This document shows, in pieces, positions 34,414-43,667 of a stretch of 64,000 nt of DNA. Origin of the DNA: Crocinitomicaceae bacterium. GTDB lineage: Bacteria > Bacteroidota > Bacteroidia > Flavobacteriales_G > Salibacteraceae. The DNA is taken from assembly GCA_002713215.1 (NCBI GenBank), contig PAVO01000036.1:1-64000 (forward strand), read 5' to 3'. A program made the position numbers and the translations under genes. Under the pieces are notes generated by a model. The model was not told the DNA's origin. It searched no databases and was given only the letters and a program-made list of their open reading frames with translations. The stretch's first letter is position 1. Each line of letters opens with the position of its first letter.

Positions 34414-36510
34414 TCAAAACTTTGGCCGATACATTGGCTGGTTCAAACATCTCATAGCCTTTCTTGAAGGTTGAGTGAATTCCCCTTCCAGAAGATATGC
34501 TAGTTCCGGATCGTTCTGGAGTTCTTTGGCAAACCCTGCCCAAATAGGTAACGCCGTTTTACTTCCGGCGCCTTCTTCGAGTGATTTAAAATGAATTTCA
34601 GGGCTATCGGCTCCTACCCAGGCTCCTGCGGTAACCTGAGGTGTGTAACCTACAAACCAACCGTCAGATTGATTCTGGCTTGTCCCGGTTTTACCCGCAA
34701 TAGGACCGGCTAGCCCATACTCCGTTCGTAATGCACTGGCGGTACCTCTATTTACAACGGATTCCATCATATTGGTCATTGTGGCAGCTACGTTGGTTGT
34801 AAAGAGCTCCTCTACGTTATGAGTTTCATCACTGTAAATCACTTTACCATTAGGCAATTGAATTCTCGAAAGATATTTGGTGTGAACTCGCTTACCATCG
34901 TTCGGAAAACAGGTGTATGCATTTACAACATCGTATAAGCTTATATCGGGAGTGCCCAGTGAAATGCTTCCTACCTCTGGCAAGTCAGCTCTGATACCCA
35001 TCTGTTTGGCAACGTTTAAAACATCACGCAGTCCGGCGCGAAGCATCACCTGTACCGAAATCACATTAAGCGACCAGGTCAATGCTCCTTTCATAGTATA
35101 GGCTCCTTGATATCGATCACTTGCATTTCTGGGCTGCCAATCGTGAAATTGACTATAGGAAATCTTTTCGTTTTTGAAGTAATTGCAAATGTTAACTCCC
35201 TGATCTACTGCGGTAACATAAACAATCGGTTTAAAAACGGAGCCAACCTGTCTGGTACCTTTTACATGATCGTATTGAGAATAACTAAAGTCTCTACCCC
35301 CTACCCAGGCCAGCACTTCTCCCGAGTTTTTAATACAGGTAAATCCAGCTCTTAGGCTTGTCAAATCGGTTTTCATTTTTTTAAGCATTGAGTCCTCCTC
35401 TATAGTCAGGGAGTTGTTACTTTCCAATGCTTCACCTACAGATTCATACCCAGGATGTTTTTTAAGTTGAAGCAATTTAATAAGGGTACTCTTTTCCTCA
35501 CGCCACCTTTCTTCCGACCATTCCTCATTAAAAAGTAACTGTAGTGAATCCATATGATTATACAAAGCACTTTCGGCATGCAACTGTACCCTTGAATCTA
35601 TAGTAGTATATATCTTTAGCCCATCCGTATTGGGATCGACGGATAACCCTAATTTACCTCCACTTGGTCCACACATTTCTTTTACGGTGGTAATGATATG
35701 TTGAAGAAAATAGGACCCAAAAGTCAATTTAAAACTATTCTGTGTCAATGAGAGTTCAGTTTCAATGGCATTTCTGTATTGCTTATTTGTCAAATGCCCC
35801 TGTTGATGCATGTTCTTAAGAACTAAATTCCGCCTCGTAAGGCACCCCTTCGGATTTCTCTGAGGATCGTATTGCGTAGTTCCCTTGAGCATTCCTATGA
35901 GAACAGCCATTTCGTGAACTTGTAACTCAGATGGTAACTTATTGAAGTAGTATTTTGCTGCTGTATGTACACCAAACGTATTGTGTCCAAACGGTACTGT
36001 ATTGAGATAGTGCACAAGAATCTGTTCTTTGGAATAAATATTTTCCATCTTCACTGCTGTAATCCATTCTCTGATTTTATGAAAGGGGAGGAAATTATAT
36101 TCGTATGAAACTCTTGGATGGCGGTTCTTAACCAGTTGTTGGGTGATTGTGCTTCCCCCTCCTGTATGTTCGCCCATCAATATTGTTTTGATTCCTACCC
36201 GTATCAAACCAATCCAATCGACCCCGTTATGTTCATGGAATCTGTTATCCTCAGTTGCTATCAGGCAATTGATAAGATCATTAGGAATATCCTCTATGGA
36301 AATAATTTTTCTGTTTTCGGAATAGATTTTTCCTAATAAAACACCGTCTGAAGTGTATATCTCTGACGCCTCAGGAAGTCGAAAACCTTTAATCGTTTCT
36401 CGCGATGGAACATGAAGTAAGTGACCGTTCCATAGCAATGGAATCAAAATCCCAATTATGATTCCAGAGAGAAGAAGGATTTTCAGGGATAATTTTCCGA
36501 TTCGGGCCAT
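34414..36510 (-). CDS. class A penicillin-binding protein (glycosyltransferase/transpeptidase)
   Basis: This 698-residue inner-membrane protein has an N-terminal anchor (10-30). A GT51 domain follows, with EDNRFHEHNGVDW (87-99) and GGGSTITQQLVKN (117-129). The transpeptidase domain has SVFKP (SxxK, about 405-420), WSLN (SxN) and KTGTSQ. It polymerises and crosslinks peptidoglycan. It is convergent with the helicase gene. A -7 element TATGTTTG lies at 36527-36534. All catalytic motifs are intact. Confidence 0.93.
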   Translation of the reverse strand: MARIGKLSLKILLLSGIIIGILIPLLWNGHLLHVPSRETIKGFRLPEASEIYTSDGVLLGKIYSENRKIISIEDIPNDLINCLIATEDNRFHEHNGVDWIGLIRVGIKTILMGEHTGGGSTITQQLVKNRHPRVSYEYNFLPFHKIREWITAVKMENIYSKEQILVHYLNTVPFGHNTFGVHTAAKYYFNKLPSELQVHEMAVLIGMLKGTTQYDPQRNPKGCLTRRNLVLKNMHQQGHLTNKQYRNAIETELSLTQNSFKLTFGSYFLQHIITTVKEMCGPSGGKLGLSVDPNTDGLKIYTTIDSRVQLHAESALYNHMDSLQLLFNEEWSEERWREEKSTLIKLLQLKKHPGYESVGEALESNNSLTIEEDSMLKKMKTDLTSLRAGFTCIKNSGEVLAWVGGRDFSYSQYDHVKGTRQVGSVFKPIVYVTAVDQGVNICNYFKNEKISYSQFHDWQPRNASDRYQGAYTMKGALTWSLNVISVQVMLRAGLRDVLNVAKQMGIRADLPEVGSISLGTPDISLYDVVNAYTCFPNDGKRVHTKYLSRIQLPNGKVIYSDETHNVEELFTTNVAATMTNMMESVVNRGTASALRTEYGLAGPIAGKTGTSQNQSDGWFVGYTPQVTAGAWVGADSPEIHFKSLEEGAGSKTALPIWAGFAKELQNDPELAYLLEGEFTQPSRKAMRCLNQPMYRPKF

Positions 36511-36526
36511 CTTTCAGCAGTAGCAT

Positions 36527-36534
36527 CAAACATA
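36527..36534 (-). promoter_or_regulatory. -7 promoter element of the PBP gene
   Basis: TATGTTTG on the minus strand matches TAnnTTTG, 16 bp before the ATG at 36510. Confidence 0.45.
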
Positions 36535-36611
36535 ATAAAATTGAAAGATGTTGAAATGAATATTAAACGTAACTATATTGAACCAATCACTATTAACGAA
36601 GGTTATGCGAT

Positions 36612-37829
36612 TTAAAAATTCCACTTAAACCTCAAATAGTATTGAGACCCGTAGTCTCCGTAAGCCGTATTTGGTGTTCCCGAAAAGAATTGGGCGGTTA
36701 GCAGCACCTCAAAGTTATTTGACACGGTAATCATAGCAGTAGGGCCAACAAAAAAGGACAAATCGGAAGGATTGAGAATGGAGAAGAAGTTACCATAAAA
36801 CATAGGTGCAAATTGATAGCCTGCTCCTGCATAAATACTGTGCATGGTTGGGCTCAGCAACTGTGCAGACAATTCCCTGTTTACAAAGAAAGCACCGTAA
36901 TTTCCATTTTTGGTATCCAACCCTTCGCTGTTGTATAAGTAAGAAGCTGACAGATTAAGGGAGTTTTTAAAGGTGTAATCGAAGTCAATAGTTGCTACCA
37001 ATTGTGGATTAAAGGCCATGTAACTATAGGCAGGCACAAATTGAGTTAATTCCCCACGGAAACCAGCGCCTTTTATTTCACCAGCCCAGCCTCCGCCAAC
37101 TACCCAAAACCTCTTTTGCCAACCCGCAAAGGCCTGAATATCGTATCCTTTTTTATTGAATTTATATTTAATGGCAGAAGTCGTACCTTCTATACTATCA
37201 GAAGGGGCAAAAACAATTTCTGCTTCTGCCGAAGAACTGGTGTAATATTTTATTGCAGCAGCATCTGTTCCTGGTCGTTCTTCGTAGTCGAAATCAAATA
37301 AAGAATAGGCATTAAATATATCATTGGGATTCCAAACCAGGCTGGTTCCCCAGTTGACGCGTTGCCTCCCTAGTTTAACTTCCAACTTGCCAAATGTTGC
37401 TTGAAAATTCATTCGATCGAAGGTGGTGTGAAGCATGTACGAGGTGTCGGCAGCCCAAACGGTGGTTAGGTCCAACCAGCTAACATCCTTATCCATTTGT
37501 TCTTCATAAAATGGATTTAGGGTATAGTTCAGTTTATGGATTTCACCAAAAAACAAGCGGTTTCTCATGGCCGCTTCAAATGTGAAATTCTTATTGATGA
37601 ACCACTTGTAGTTGAATCGATTATGAATAAGATTGTCCGTTAGCCATTGGCTGGAAGTTGCAGTGCTACTGTTGGGTGGAACGGCTACTATGGTCAGGTT
37701 TTTGACATAGCCATTCAGCTGCATGTTTTTCCAAATGGTCTTTTTTTCTGATGGAGCCTGAGCCCATGAACACAAGCCTATTCCGATAGTAAAAGCAATC
37801 AGTAATGAGTGTAGAGCCCAGCCTTTCAC
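36612..37829 (-). CDS. outer-membrane beta-barrel protein of an ABC export operon
   Basis: This 405-residue protein has a signal peptide (1-24, ending SWAQA). The rest is rich in alternating aromatic/polar strands and ends in WNF, a typical C-terminal signal for BAM insertion. The segment LGRQRVNWGTSLVWNPNDIFN (shown only in part as family-like, DUF1302 style) is recognisable around residues 135-155. It is the last gene of the TetR operon, 7 bp after the ATPase, and probably forms the outer-membrane part of the system. The substrate is unknown. Confidence 0.75.
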   Translation of the reverse strand: MKGWALHSLLIAFTIGIGLCSWAQAPSEKKTIWKNMQLNGYVKNLTIVAVPPNSSTATSSQWLTDNLIHNRFNYKWFINKNFTFEAAMRNRLFFGEIHKLNYTLNPFYEEQMDKDVSWLDLTTVWAADTSYMLHTTFDRMNFQATFGKLEVKLGRQRVNWGTSLVWNPNDIFNAYSLFDFDYEERPGTDAAAIKYYTSSSAEAEIVFAPSDSIEGTTSAIKYKFNKKGYDIQAFAGWQKRFWVVGGGWAGEIKGAGFRGELTQFVPAYSYMAFNPQLVATIDFDYTFKNSLNLSASYLYNSEGLDTKNGNYGAFFVNRELSAQLLSPTMHSIYAGAGYQFAPMFYGNFFSILNPSDLSFFVGPTAMITVSNNFEVLLTAQFFSGTPNTAYGDYGSQYYLRFKWNF

Positions 37830-37836
37830 GATTTAG

Positions 37837-38520
37837 TTATTTCCGCTCGTCTTTGAGCACCTTACCATCTTCCATGTGAATGATTCTCCTGGCTTTTCGC
37901 ATCACCCGCTCATCGTGGGTTGCAAAAATGAAGGTGGTGTTTTCCTTCTCGTTCAGTTTCTTCATTAAGTCGAGCAGCGTTTCAGTAGAATGACTATCCA
38001 GGTTTGCGGTCGGCTCATCGGCCAATACAAACTTGGGTTTAGATGCCAGTGCCCGGGCTACTGCAACCCGTTGCTGCTGCCCACCACTCATTTCACTGGG
38101 GCGCTTTAGCTTTTGATCTGCAATTCCAAGAATCTCTATTAATTCATCTACCCGGGCTTCGCTATCTACACCAGAGTGTCCTTGCAATTGCATGATAAAC
38201 TCAATGTTCTCTTTAGCGTTAAGCACTGGAATCAGGTTATAAGCCTGAAAAACGAAACCGATGTTTTTAAGCCTAAACTCCGTTAACTCGGCAGGCTTTA
38301 GGTTTGATAAGTCTGTTCCGGCAATCTCCACTGATCCTCCGGTAGCCTGTTCCAATCCTCCCAGCATGTTTAGGAAAGTTGTCTTTCCACATCCGGAAGG
38401 GCCAACCAGTGCAGCAAACTCTCCTTCTTCAAATTCAAGATCAATCCCATTGACAGCGTGAACCGGAATGGTTGTTTCGTTATACGTCTTTTTTAAGTCT
38501 GATATTTTAATAATTCCCAT
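37837..38520 (-). CDS. LolD/MacB-type ABC transporter ATPase
   Basis: This 227-residue ATPase has Walker A GPSGCGKTT, signature MSGGQQQRVAVARALA and Walker B FVLADEPTANLDS. The LolD/MacB subtype follows from the N-terminal YNETTIPVHAVNGIDLE pattern and the TANLDS stretch. It drives the three FtsX-type permeases encoded upstream in the same operon (20-bp gap). It is unlikely to serve the canonical LolCE alone because three permeases accompany it. Confidence 0.9.
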   Translation of the reverse strand: MGIIKISDLKKTYNETTIPVHAVNGIDLEFEEGEFAALVGPSGCGKTTFLNMLGGLEQATGGSVEIAGTDLSNLKPAELTEFRLKNIGFVFQAYNLIPVLNAKENIEFIMQLQGHSGVDSEARVDELIEILGIADQKLKRPSEMSGGQQQRVAVARALASKPKFVLADEPTANLDSHSTETLLDLMKKLNEKENTTFIFATHDERVMRKARRIIHMEDGKVLKDERK

Positions 38521-38540
38521 TTTCTTGAGATTTTCAAATT

Positions 38541-39761
38541 CTACATTTCGCGAATTGCCGTCGCGGGATTCAACTTAATTGCTCGTTTAGCTGGAAAATA
38601 TGCGGCAATAATTGCCGTAACAATTACCGCTATGGTTATTTGAAAATAGAAACTGAATTCTACTTCCGGGTAAATAATTGGGCTCCATCCCAAATCCTCT
38701 ACCCCACTCATTTGATCGGACAGGTCGATTCCTACATCGCCAACCCAGGCTACAATAACAAAGCTCATAATACACCCCAACACACCACCAACCAGGGAGA
38801 GGAAAACGGTCTCCAAAATAATCATACTGGCCACCCGCATCTTACTCATTCCCACCGCTCGCAACATTCCAATTTCGTGAGTTCTTTCCATAATGACCAT
38901 AAGCATGGTATTAATTATTCCAAAGATCAAGGCAATTAGAATTATAGTGAGTAGAATGAAATTAAACTGATCGATAAAACCGGAATACATTTTCATTGTG
39001 GGCAAAAGGTCTCCCCAATCCCTGATTTTTGAATCTGGAAACTTCTTTTCCAATCCATCGATTATTATTGGCAGCTGCTCCAAATCATTGATCATCGCGG
39101 CTACTTCATGAACTTGCCCATCGGGTAGATTTACAAGTGGTTGAAGGTCTTGTTTTCGTACAAAAACAGTACTTCCATCATAGATTCCGTTACCGGAATG
39201 ATAAATTCCTACTACCCGAAATAAACCATAAGAGACGTTTCCCTCCAGATCAGGCATATTCAATACAATTTTTGATTTTAACCGGACTTTGAGTTCTTCG
39301 GCTTGTTTGCGACTTATCAAGATTGGAGCTGTTCTGGATTTTCCTTCGAAATAGGTCCCTGTATCCAGTTTGGTATATAGCTGCGTAGTTTGTTTTTCAA
39401 TGTCTGGATCTATTCCCAAAATTCGTACGCCCATGGCCTTATTCGCAGTAGAAGCCATACCATTGGAAATAACCCTGGAAGTCACTGATTTTACAGTGGG
39501 ATCTGCTTTTAATGTTTCAATTATTTCGTCGCTTCCCTGAAGGTGCATTCCAAGGTCTTCATTCATCGTAAAATCAGGATGGCAAACCTGAAAGTGAGAA
39601 GATTCAATTTTGATTCCTCTATCGATTTGTTGATTGACCATACCGGTCATAAAGGCGGCAAAAAAAATAGCAGCTGTTATACCAATGGCAATAGCCATCA
39701 TTACTACAGCGCTTCTCGATTTGTTTCGCCAAACATTTCTCCATGCAATTTTCAACAACAT
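38541..39761 (-). CDS. FtsX/MacB-type ABC permease 1
   Basis: This 406-residue permease has one N-terminal membrane helix (about 17-40, after AWRNVWRNKSR), a large periplasmic domain (about 45-270) and three C-terminal helices (about 275-300, 325-350, 370-395) of the FtsX domain. An 'RTHEIGMLRAVGMSK' motif contacts the ATPase. It has the most divergent periplasmic domain of the three. It ends 20 bp before the ATPase and starts 1 bp after permease 2. Confidence 0.88.
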   Translation of the reverse strand: MLLKIAWRNVWRNKSRSAVVMMAIAIGITAAIFFAAFMTGMVNQQIDRGIKIESSHFQVCHPDFTMNEDLGMHLQGSDEIIETLKADPTVKSVTSRVISNGMASTANKAMGVRILGIDPDIEKQTTQLYTKLDTGTYFEGKSRTAPILISRKQAEELKVRLKSKIVLNMPDLEGNVSYGLFRVVGIYHSGNGIYDGSTVFVRKQDLQPLVNLPDGQVHEVAAMINDLEQLPIIIDGLEKKFPDSKIRDWGDLLPTMKMYSGFIDQFNFILLTIILIALIFGIINTMLMVIMERTHEIGMLRAVGMSKMRVASMIILETVFLSLVGGVLGCIMSFVIVAWVGDVGIDLSDQMSGVEDLGWSPIIYPEVEFSFYFQITIAVIVTAIIAAYFPAKRAIKLNPATAIREM

Positions 39762-39762
39762 A

Positions 39763-40983
39763 TTACCTCCCTCTTAAAGAATCGACAACATTCAAATTTT
39801 TGATCAAATTGAGTGGTGCTAACAAGGACACCAAACTCAGAATTAAAACAACAAAAGCCTGATCATAAACATAACCCAGTTCACCTGACATAATCATTAC
39901 TGGCTCAATGTTGTATTGTGCATACATGTCGGCAATCTCTCCTGTGAAATGAATGGGATTAAAGAAAAAATAGACCTTAATTGGAATGGATACCACCATA
40001 CCTGCTAATACAGCAACACATGCCAAAAACACGGTTTCCATTCCCACCAGAGCCATTACCTTGCTTCGTTTCATTCCAATGGAATTAATGATGGAAAATT
40101 CCCTTCGCCTTTCGGCTGCCATCATCAATAAAGTTCCAAAAATCCCAAACCCAATAACCATGTACAAAACGGAAATCATGATTAAACCTCCAACACTATC
40201 GGCCTGTATATTTTCCAGAAGTGCCTTATTCAGTTTTTCCCATTTCATGGCAATCAATTCGGTTCCACTTAACTTTTCATCAAACCTCTTTCTCACCTTT
40301 TTAGCCAGGTCCTTATCTTTTAGATTAATACTTAAGGTGGAGATCTTTCCATAGGCTCCGTACAACTCCTGAGCTTGAGGCAAAGTCATATAAACCACTG
40401 CATTCCCCAATGTGGAGAAAGTGTAATCAAAGACCCCTTTTATCCTGTACTTTCCAACGGCCGTAACTCCATGATATCCCTGGCCAAACAATACTATACT
40501 GTCTCCCAATTGAGTATTCAAAAATTTAGAAAGCTCCTTGGATATCAGAACTCCGCTGTCATTGTCTTCCAGGTAGTCGCCATCAACCAATAATTCGTTA
40601 AGCGCCGTAGCTTGTGTTTCCAACTTTGGAAGAATTCCAAATACCGGAACTCCTTTGGTATGCACTCCGCTTGAAACCAGGGCAAAATTTTGAAACCGTG
40701 GAAAGAAAGCAGTTACATCCGGATCGCTAGCGACAATCTCTTTTACCTCATCGGTATAATCAAATATGCGATCAATGGTCATGTCATCATACCAATCCTT
40801 ATGTTGGATTTGAATATGACCGGAGGTAGCCTTTAAGGTTCCTTCAATCATGTTGTCGTAGGTACCCAGCTGAAAACCGCGCATGACAACAGCAATGAGC
40901 ACGGCAAATGCAATACTGGAAACGGTAAGAAAGGTTCTTCGCTTATTACGCCATAAATTTCGCCATGCCAGTTTAATCAACAT
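39763..40983 (-). CDS. FtsX/MacB-type ABC permease 2
   Basis: This 406-residue permease has the same four-helix plan. The start AWRNLWRNKRRTFLT and the coupling motif RRREFSIINSIGMKR are visible. Its periplasmic domain shares GDSIVLFGQGYHGVTAVGK with permease 3 (GDTFVLFGQGYHGVTAAGK), so these two are likely paralogues from a tandem duplication. It lies 1 bp from each neighbour. Confidence 0.88.
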   Translation of the reverse strand: MLIKLAWRNLWRNKRRTFLTVSSIAFAVLIAVVMRGFQLGTYDNMIEGTLKATSGHIQIQHKDWYDDMTIDRIFDYTDEVKEIVASDPDVTAFFPRFQNFALVSSGVHTKGVPVFGILPKLETQATALNELLVDGDYLEDNDSGVLISKELSKFLNTQLGDSIVLFGQGYHGVTAVGKYRIKGVFDYTFSTLGNAVVYMTLPQAQELYGAYGKISTLSINLKDKDLAKKVRKRFDEKLSGTELIAMKWEKLNKALLENIQADSVGGLIMISVLYMVIGFGIFGTLLMMAAERRREFSIINSIGMKRSKVMALVGMETVFLACVAVLAGMVVSIPIKVYFFFNPIHFTGEIADMYAQYNIEPVMIMSGELGYVYDQAFVVLILSLVSLLAPLNLIKNLNVVDSLRGR

Positions 40984-40984
40984 A

Positions 40985-42214
40985 CTACCTACCCCTTAAT
41001 GCATTAACAAAATTGAGTCTGTTTACACTTATGATTGGAACTATAGAAAGCACAACACACAATATAAAAATGACCAAAAATTGATTGATAATAAAATCCG
41101 CTGCAAAAGCGAAATGATACTCAGGTTCTACACCATAAGCTTCATACATAGTTGCTATATCACCTGAAAGTGGAATGGGATGTTTATGAAGGTAAGCCAA
41201 CAAGGGTAAGCTCAAACCAATTCCAGCTAACCCTCCTACCATACCAAGCAAAAGGCTTTCGATGAATACCACAATGGAAAGTTTAAACCGTTTCATTCCT
41301 ATGGAAATCATTACTGAAAACTCCCTTCGCCTTTCCAAGGTCATCATAAATAGGGTGCCAAAGATTCCAAATCCAACAATTAGATAGAGTATACCGATCA
41401 TAATCCCGGACGAAACGTCTTTGCTGCTCGCCATTTGTACATAATCGGCATTCATTTCTTTCCAATTCATGACCCTATAATTCGATGCATCAATTTTTGA
41501 TGTAAGCTCCTCTTGAATAGCATACAACTCGTTGGGGTCATCAATCATAATAGACAAATGGGTCAAGCGTCCTTCTGCACCAAACAGGAACTGGGCATCT
41601 TCTAATTGGATATAAATAAGGGTATTATTCATCATTGGAATTCGTAAGTCGATTATTCCTTCGGCCCAAAACTTACCGGCTGCCGTTACGCCATGATATC
41701 CTTGCCCAAACAGTACAAATGTATCTCCAACCTCCAGTTCAAGATATTCAGCCAGGTTTTTCGGAACCATTGCGGCTCCTGCTTTTCCTGAAAAATATTG
41801 CCCCTGCAATACCTTAGTATCCATGTTGGACATCTCCTTTTCTACCGAAGCATCGGTTCCAATAATGGCCACTCCCTTGGTTATATTACCGGTTGAAGCC
41901 AGGGCAAAATAATCCAGCTTCGGAACTTTGGTTCCAATTCCGGGTGTGGAATTTACCACTTCCATTATGTCGCTACCATTCAGGTCAAGCGAATTGTCTA
42001 TGTTCTTATCGTCCCAGTACTTTGGGTTTTGAATTTGGAGGTAGCCGGTTGAGCTTTTAATCATGGCGTTGTCCAAATTGGCATAAGTACCCGTGATCAT
42101 TGACTTCATCATTAAGCCAAAGAACATAGCAAAACAGATACTTGATATGGTTATCAAGGTTCTTCGGCGATTGCGCCAAAGGTTTCGCCAGGCCAATTTG
42201 AAATAGGCTCGCAT
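40985..42214 (-). CDS. FtsX/MacB-type ABC permease 3
   Basis: This 409-residue permease is closest to permease 2 in the periplasmic loop and C-terminal helices (RRREFSVMISIGMKR). Its start overlaps the LolA-like stop by 1 bp (TAATG). The three permeases suggest a heteromeric or alternative-substrate transporter, unlike the two-permease LolCE. No cysteines or other catalytic residues stand out. Confidence 0.88.
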   Translation of the reverse strand: MRAYFKLAWRNLWRNRRRTLITISSICFAMFFGLMMKSMITGTYANLDNAMIKSSTGYLQIQNPKYWDDKNIDNSLDLNGSDIMEVVNSTPGIGTKVPKLDYFALASTGNITKGVAIIGTDASVEKEMSNMDTKVLQGQYFSGKAGAAMVPKNLAEYLELEVGDTFVLFGQGYHGVTAAGKFWAEGIIDLRIPMMNNTLIYIQLEDAQFLFGAEGRLTHLSIMIDDPNELYAIQEELTSKIDASNYRVMNWKEMNADYVQMASSKDVSSGIMIGILYLIVGFGIFGTLFMMTLERRREFSVMISIGMKRFKLSIVVFIESLLLGMVGGLAGIGLSLPLLAYLHKHPIPLSGDIATMYEAYGVEPEYHFAFAADFIINQFLVIFILCVVLSIVPIISVNRLNFVNALRGR

Positions 42215-42966
42215 TAACGAACGCGTTTCATGTTCTGTTGAGAGAAGAATGTTTCATCGATATCAATATCAAACTCCTGCCATTTCGTTACAAAAATGGT
42301 TTTCTGGTTTTCTTTATCTGCAGGAATTAGTTCCATCCTGGCTGGCAATTTTCGATTTCCCATTTGTTTGATATCTGAGGCTGTCATAGTGTTCACCAGA
42401 ATCATATCTTCATCATAACTTGTTTGTTTTAGGGTATACCACTCCCCCTTGGCTATCCACATTTCCAGCTTTCCCCAAACTACAGCGGCATCTTCTTTTG
42501 GGATCAATTCCACCTTGTAACAGGGGTAGCCTCCAATGGTTTCTTCTCCTACAATTTTGTGGTTGTAGTCTTCCACAATGGAGTTCATCCGTACCAGATC
42601 GTCGTTGGTAAAATCAGACCCCATCCAACTTTGTCCCATCATGCTGCTTGGAATTTTCATCATACGAGATACGGTGGGCATCCAGTTCCACATTTCGGTT
42701 TTGCGCTTTAAAAACACCTGTCCTTTATCCCGAGCTGGCCCGGTAATGTATATCATGGAAAACTCCCTCCCCAGGCTCCAGGATTTCATGGTTATAGTAC
42801 GACTCCAGGATGGACGCTGAATGGTCATTTCCATTTCTCCTTTAGCAGATTTTCCAAGCGTTAAATTGTTGGCTTTTTCTACAATTTGTTTGGCCGTAAG
42901 GTCCTGCCCAGTGGCCGAATAAAATCCAATTATTAATAAGGTCGTTAATACTGCTGCTGTTTTCAT
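42214..42966 (-). CDS. LolA-like outer-membrane lipoprotein-sorting protein
   Basis: This 250-residue protein has a signal peptide (1-20, ending ATGQ). The signature of the LolA-like family is clear: RTITMKSWSLGREFSMIYI, WNWMPTVSRMMKIPSSMMG and GSDFTNDDLVRM. The fold is an open beta-barrel that carries acylated or hydrophobic cargo in the periplasm. Being the first structural gene of the TetR operon, it probably shuttles cargo between the ABC permeases and the beta-barrel. It is not the housekeeping LolA by motif. Confidence 0.87.
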   Translation of the reverse strand: MKTAAVLTTLLIIGFYSATGQDLTAKQIVEKANNLTLGKSAKGEMEMTIQRPSWSRTITMKSWSLGREFSMIYITGPARDKGQVFLKRKTEMWNWMPTVSRMMKIPSSMMGQSWMGSDFTNDDLVRMNSIVEDYNHKIVGEETIGGYPCYKVELIPKEDAAVVWGKLEMWIAKGEWYTLKQTSYDEDMILVNTMTASDIKQMGNRKLPARMELIPADKENQKTIFVTKWQEFDIDIDETFFSQQNMKRVR

Positions 42967-42990
42967 AGCCCTTTAGTCTATTTTATGATG

Positions 42991-42998
42991 CAAATTTA
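42991..42998 (-). promoter_or_regulatory. -7 promoter element of the LolA-like operon
   Basis: TAAATTTG on the minus strand matches TAnnTTTG, 24 bp before the ATG at 42966 and 8 bp downstream of the palindrome. Confidence 0.55.
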
Positions 42999-43005
42999 AA
43001 CTATT

Positions 43006-43041
43006 AATCTTTTAACTGACCGATTGGTCAGTTAAAAGATT
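43006..43041 (-). promoter_or_regulatory. perfect palindromic operator, probably for the TetR regulator
   Basis: Arms of 16 bp (AATCTTTTAACTGACC and its exact complement) flank the spacer GATT. The ACTGACC-N4-GGTCAGT core is of the form seen in TetR-family operators. It overlaps the last codons of the tetR gene and the -33 region of the downstream promoter. No T-run follows, so it is not a typical terminator. Confidence 0.75.
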
Positions 43042-43610
43042 TCATAATTCTTAAGTAGCCGATTTACTATTTCGTCAATCGGGTAATTTTCTCCAATTAT
43101 TAAATATGCTCGAATGGCCCCGGACAGGGTCGCTCCGAAAAAGTAAACCTCATCCAATGGGTCCTTAAATCCCATTTTTTTAAAAAGAGAAGCGTAATCG
43201 GCCATTTTTTCTGAACTTATTTTGGCAATTAACTTTTGCATCTCCTCAGTATCAGGGAGTTTCTCCTGCAGTTCGCTAAGAATTTTGTAGAACTTAGGGT
43301 TTTCCTTGATGCTTTGAACCGATGCCAAAACGCTTCTCTTTAACTCTTGCCGGGGCTCATCAAATTGGTCTGCTACTCCATATTTTTCCTTCCAGTCGTA
43401 ATACGAATTTTCAAGAATGGTTATCAATATTCTTTCCTTACTTTCAAAGTGGTGATATAAGCTGCTCTTAGAAAGACCACATGCTCCAGCAATGGCTGAA
43501 GCTGAAGTACTATCATAACCTTTTGTAGCAAATAGGTCCAGGGATTTAGCAAGGATTTTGTTTCTTGTTCTAATCCTTATTTTTTCGAATTGTTCCTTGG
43601 AGCGAGGCAT
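43032..43610 (-). CDS. TetR/AcrR-family transcriptional regulator
   Basis: This 192-residue repressor has an N-terminal HTH (about 25-50, STSASAIAGACGLSKSSLYHHF) and a helical ligand-binding domain. Its own 3' end holds the palindrome that it most likely binds, and the LolA-like/ABC operon starts 66 bp downstream. Ligand unknown. Regulation of the export operon by a small molecule or lipid is inferred. Confidence 0.88.
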   Translation of the reverse strand: MPRSKEQFEKIRIRTRNKILAKSLDLFATKGYDSTSASAIAGACGLSKSSLYHHFESKERILITILENSYYDWKEKYGVADQFDEPRQELKRSVLASVQSIKENPKFYKILSELQEKLPDTEEMQKLIAKISSEKMADYASLFKKMGFKDPLDEVYFFGATLSGAIRAYLIIGENYPIDEIVNRLLKNYEIF

Positions 43611-43667
43611 GGAGCAAAGATGAAAAGAATATTAATCCATGCGATGAGATATTTGAAAGGACAAACC

